From the NCBI GenBank assembly GCA_002493905.1, contig DLAJ01000001.1:56421-63501 (forward strand): 7,081 nt of DNA, read 5' to 3'. Under the pieces are notes generated by a model. The model was not told the origin of the DNA and made no database searches. It worked only from the letters and a program-made list of their open reading frames with translations. The position numbers and the translations under genes are program-made. This DNA is from Lachnospiraceae bacterium UBA7050. GTDB taxonomy: Bacteria; Bacillota; Clostridia; Lachnospirales; Lachnospiraceae. Positions 5,215 to 7,081 of this stretch are shown piece by piece; position 1 is the first letter of the stretch, and the number at the start of each line of letters is the position of its first letter.

Positions 5215-6150
5215 ATGGCTATCACAGCAGCAATGGTAAAAGATTTAAGAGAAATGACCGGAGCAGGTATGATGGACTGCAAGAAGGCATTGACACAGAC
5301 TGACGGTAATATGGATGAGGCTGTGGAATATTTAAGAAAGAACGGACAGGCGAAGGCGGAGAAGAAGGCTGGCAGAATTGCCGCAGAAGGTGTCTGCCGC
5401 GTCATCACGAAGGACAATAAGACCGCAGCAGTCGTTGAGGTAAACTCTGAGACGGATTTCGTTGCTAAAAATGAAAAATTCCAGAGCTATGTAGAGGCCG
5501 TTGCAGAGCAGGTCCTTGGATCGAATGCAGCGGATGTTGACGCGTTGATGGAGGAATCCTGGAATGCGGATGCGTCCAAGAGCGTAAAGGACGTGCTTGT
5601 TGAGCAGATCGCAGTCATTGGAGAGAACTTAAAGATCAGAAGATTTGAGAAAGTATCGGCAGAAAACGGCATGACCGTGACTTATCTCCACGGCGGCGGC
5701 AGAATCGGCGTGATTGTAGCTGCTGATACGGATGTCTGCAATGATGCGGTGAAGGAAGCACTGACGAATGTTGCAATGCAGGTGGCAGCACTTTCTCCGA
5801 AATATGTGTCCAAGGATGAGATTCCAGCGGACTATATCGAGCATGAGAAGGAAATCTTAAAAGAGCAGATTAAGAACGACCCGAAGGAGTCCCAGAAGCC
5901 CGAGAAGGTGATCGAGGGAATGATCAACGGCCGTATTAATAAGGAGTTAAAGGAAATCTGCCTTGTTGACCAGATTTATGTTAAGGCGGAAGACGGCAAG
6001 CAGACTGTTGCGCAGTATCTTGCACAGGTTGCAAAGGACAACGGCGCAAATATCAGCCTGACGAAGTTTGTCCGTTTTGAGACCGGTGAGGGTCTTGAGA
6101 AGAAGAGCGAGGATTTTGCGGCTGAAGTTGCAGCGCAGATGAACGCGTAG
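5215..6150 (+). CDS. tsf: Translation elongation factor Ts
   Basis: A 311-aa protein and a full-length EF-Ts, the guanine nucleotide exchange factor that recycles EF-Tu-GDP. The N-terminal UBA-like module is MAITAAMVKDLREMTGAGMM followed by DCKKAL (residues 1-26). The EF-Tu-contacting motif ETDFVAKNEKF lies at about 79-89, with the TDFV residues that disturb the nucleotide site. The core subdomains and a C-terminal module (about 275-311, ending AEVAAQMNA) follow. I chose ATG 5215 because the protein then begins at the conserved module; the 24 upstream nt open in frame from TTG 5191 are not EF-Ts-like. The AAAGG/CAGG purine stretch at 5195-5203 is the likely ribosome binding site. It is co-transcribed with rpsB (80-nt gap). 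Its last nine codons and terminator are duplicated 810 bp downstream. Confidence 0.97.
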   Translation: MAITAAMVKDLREMTGAGMMDCKKALTQTDGNMDEAVEYLRKNGQAKAEKKAGRIAAEGVCRVITKDNKTAAVVEVNSETDFVAKNEKFQSYVEAVAEQVLGSNAADVDALMEESWNADASKSVKDVLVEQIAVIGENLKIRRFEKVSAENGMTVTYLHGGGRIGVIVAADTDVCNDAVKEALTNVAMQVAALSPKYVSKDEIPADYIEHEKEILKEQIKNDPKESQKPEKVIEGMINGRINKELKEICLVDQIYVKAEDGKQTVAQYLAQVAKDNGANISLTKFVRFETGEGLEKKSEDFAAEVAAQMNA

Positions 6151-6229
6151 ATATCTGCCGAATCAGGCGAATAAAATATAGGATAAGCCCCCCTGTAAGC
6201 GGTGGAATATGCCGTTTGCAGGGGGTTTT
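6124..6229 (+). repeat. Direct repeat copy 1: tsf 3' end plus terminator
   Basis: This covers the last codons of tsf, its stop, the short spacer and the intrinsic terminator. It matches 6933-7039. Over the ungapped 102 nt from 6128 there are 98 identities, with differences only at 6155, 6172, 6188 and 6225; one indel lies near the left edge. The offset is 810 bp. Confidence 0.95.
6189..6229 (+). terminator. Intrinsic terminator of the rpsB-tsf operon
   Basis: A 14-bp stem (6189-6202 with 6212-6225, two G-U pairs, five terminal C-G pairs) with a 9-nt loop and then TTTTATT. It lies 38 nt after the tsf stop codon and is a strong Rho-independent terminator. Confidence 0.92.
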
Positions 6230-6274
6230 ATTAACTGAAAATTTTTCAAAGAGCTTGCAATGCAGGCAGAGATA

Positions 6275-6298
6275 AGATATCATAAAATAAAGATATCT
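6275..6298. promoter_or_regulatory. Inverted repeat upstream of the toxin-antitoxin pair, possible operator
   Basis: AGATATC (6275-6281) and GATATCT (6292-6298) form a 7-bp dyad with a 10-bp centre, upstream of the antitoxin gene. Type II modules are usually repressed by the antitoxin or complex at such a dyad. The promoter is not clear: TATATT (6323-6328) is a possible -10 without a good -35. AT-rich context makes chance possible. Confidence 0.35.
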
Positions 6299-6352
6299 GT
6301 AAATGTTTTATGCGTTATTGCGTATATTATATATTTAGAAAGGACTGATTTT

Positions 6353-6520
6353 ATGGCTGTTGCAGTAAAAGGTGATTATCAGCTAGCCTTAGAAGAACAA
6401 AAAACAGAAGTAAGAAACCATGTGCTTGCGGGATTAGAGCAGATAAAAGAAGGAAAAACAAAAGATTTTAACTCTGTATGTGACAGACTGGAGAATAAGT
6501 ACAAGAATGAAGCAATATAA
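6353..6520 (+). CDS. Small antitoxin candidate of a type II toxin-antitoxin pair
   Basis: A 55-aa protein. It starts at ATG 6353 behind AAAGGA (6339-6344, 8-nt spacing), which favours this start over the upstream in-frame ATG 6260. The second half (GLEQIKEGKTKDFNSVCDRL) resembles the C-terminal toxin-wrapping part of RelB/ParD-type antitoxins (GL-x-QI-x-x-G, then an acidic helix). The first half (AVKGDYQLALEEQKTEVRN) is charged and helical but shows no clear ribbon-helix-helix or other DNA-binding fold, and typical antitoxins are longer (about 70-90 aa). The last 14 nt overlap the toxin gene, the usual coupled arrangement. The antitoxin call rests mainly on this position; the domain call is tentative. 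Confidence 0.65.
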   Translation: MAVAVKGDYQLALEEQKTEVRNHVLAGLEQIKEGKTKDFNSVCDRLENKYKNEAI

Positions 6521-6833
6521 AATAGAAATTACCGATTTAGCAGAAGAAGATTTAGAAAATGCAGGTGATTATATTGCTTTTGAATTGGGAAATCCCAGTG
6601 CTGCCGAAAATACAGTAAAAGGTATTAGAGAACAAATAAATTCTTTAATAAATTATCCTGAGCGGAATGAATTGGATGAAGATGGAATACTTGCTGGAAT
6701 AGGTGTCCGAAAAGATTATTATAAGAATTATAAGATTTATTATGTGATATCAGAGGACACTGTATACATAGTAAGGATACTTCATATGTTGGTAGATAGC
6801 CGGGCATGGTTATATCGTACGTTTGGGGTATAG
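6507..6833 (+). CDS. RelE/ParE-family toxin
   Basis: A 108-aa protein from ATG 6507. It has the RelE/ParE order: a first strand MKQYKIEITDLAEEDLENAGDY, two amphipathic helices (about 12-50, ending INSLINYPER), then strands around GIGVRKDYYKNYKIYYVISE and DTVYIVRILHMLVDSRAWL. The IV-RILH ending plus a distal Arg is typical of ParE-type members. Family members either cleave mRNA on the ribosome (RelE) or poison DNA gyrase (ParE); sequence alone does not decide, and the look is closer to ParE. ATG 6507 gives a protein beginning at the family's first strand; ATG 6480 would add nine residues and overlap the antitoxin more. The ribosome binding site is weak (GGAG 6490-6493 at 13 nt), consistent with translational coupling. 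Composition is much more AT-rich than tsf, suggesting transfer. Confidence 0.85.
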   Translation: MKQYKIEITDLAEEDLENAGDYIAFELGNPSAAENTVKGIREQINSLINYPERNELDEDGILAGIGVRKDYYKNYKIYYVISEDTVYIVRILHMLVDSRAWLYRTFGV

Positions 6834-6932
6834 GTGCAGATACACAGTGCAGTACCCAATTTTAAGAATTATATGGGTATGATATTATGAATAAATAGCA
6901 GCAGTGCTAGTAAATAAGCCATTTCTGATAAA

Positions 6933-7039
6933 GAAGTTTGCAGCGCAGATGAACGCGTAGATATTTGCCGAATCAGGCGAACAAAATATAGGATAAGACC
7001 CCCTGTAAGCGGTGGAATATGCCGTTTGCAGGGGTTTTT
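6933..7039 (+). repeat. Direct repeat copy 2: duplicated tsf 3' end plus terminator
   Basis: Nearly identical to 6124-6229. It retains codons for FAAQMNA and the TAG stop but no more of tsf upstream, so it is an orphan gene end and not a second gene. It closes the toxin-antitoxin cassette on its right side. The 6834-6932 stretch before it holds only a weak TACCCA/TGGGTA dyad (6853-6858 with 6874-6879). Confidence 0.95.
7000..7039 (+). terminator. Second copy of the tsf terminator, now ending the toxin-antitoxin unit
   Basis: A 13-bp stem (7000-7012 with 7022-7034, two G-U pairs) and a 9-nt loop, followed by TTTTTGTCT. It has one C-G pair fewer than the first copy but a longer T-tract, so it should still work. 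After it, 7040-7081 shows no feature. Confidence 0.85.
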
Positions 7040-7081
7040 GTCTATCCTGATTTTAGAGCTGACTTGAAATTTTAAATTCCA

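Noticed and set aside
6236..6248. A palindrome TGAAAA-T-TTTTCA just after the tsf terminator.
   Set aside because: It is a low-complexity A/T run that probably reflects the terminator tail and AT-rich flank and is not a site in its own right.
6933..6960. Copy 2 of the tsf end as a tsf pseudogene.
   Set aside because: Only about nine codons are shared, so it is better described as a duplicated insertion-site end than as a decayed gene.
1..7081. CRISPR arrays, tRNA or rRNA genes, and complete insertion sequences.
   Set aside because: There are no regularly spaced repeats, no tRNA- or rRNA-like stretch, and no transposase with terminal repeats was seen on either strand.

Overview
The window looks like a chromosomal segment from an anaerobic, spore-forming Firmicute, most likely of the class Clostridia and probably Lachnospiraceae-like. 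Three things point there: a clear sporulation sigma factor G gene, AGGAG-type ribosome binding sites, and the character of the S2 and EF-Ts proteins. The family-level assignment is my inference from protein style, because no search was possible.

Layout, left to right. (1) Positions 1-940 hold a small serine recombinase gene (56-682). Its stop codon is followed directly by a 209-bp segment bounded by perfect 23-bp inverted repeats (683-705 and 869-891). Each repeat is itself a near-perfect palindrome around an asymmetric dinucleotide, which is the usual architecture of a serine recombinase crossover site. The segment carries a strong sigma-A-like promoter (TTGACA, 17-bp spacer, extended TG-n-TATTTT) that at present points left, away from the next gene. 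That gene (940-1815) encodes a secreted protein of unknown function. Flipping the segment would aim the promoter at it. I read this as a phase-variable invertible promoter (recombinase, switch and secreted target) captured in the OFF orientation. The 3' end of the target gene also carries an 11-bp tandem duplication that appears to have changed its C-terminus.

(2) Positions 1816-3238 contain a stretch rich in hairpins and then a class I SAM-dependent methyltransferase gene (2141-3079). It converges with sigG across an apparently bidirectional terminator. (3) sigG lies on the minus strand (3239-4024), divergent from the translation operon. (4) rpsB (4367-5134) and tsf (5215-6150) form a two-gene operon for ribosomal protein S2 and elongation factor Ts. 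It is driven by an extended -10 promoter at 4205-4233, has a structured leader of about 125 nt and ends in a strong intrinsic terminator.

(5) Positions 6231-6935 hold a small AT-rich toxin-antitoxin pair: a 55-aa antitoxin candidate overlapping a RelE/ParE-family toxin. It is bracketed by a direct repeat of about 105 bp consisting of the last codons of tsf plus its terminator (6124-6229 and 6933-7039). This is a footprint of insertion of the pair at the tsf 3' end, with the gene end and terminator duplicated.

The most interesting parts are the invertible promoter module and the toxin-antitoxin cassette at the tsf terminator. The rpsB-tsf operon and sigG are ordinary core genes.
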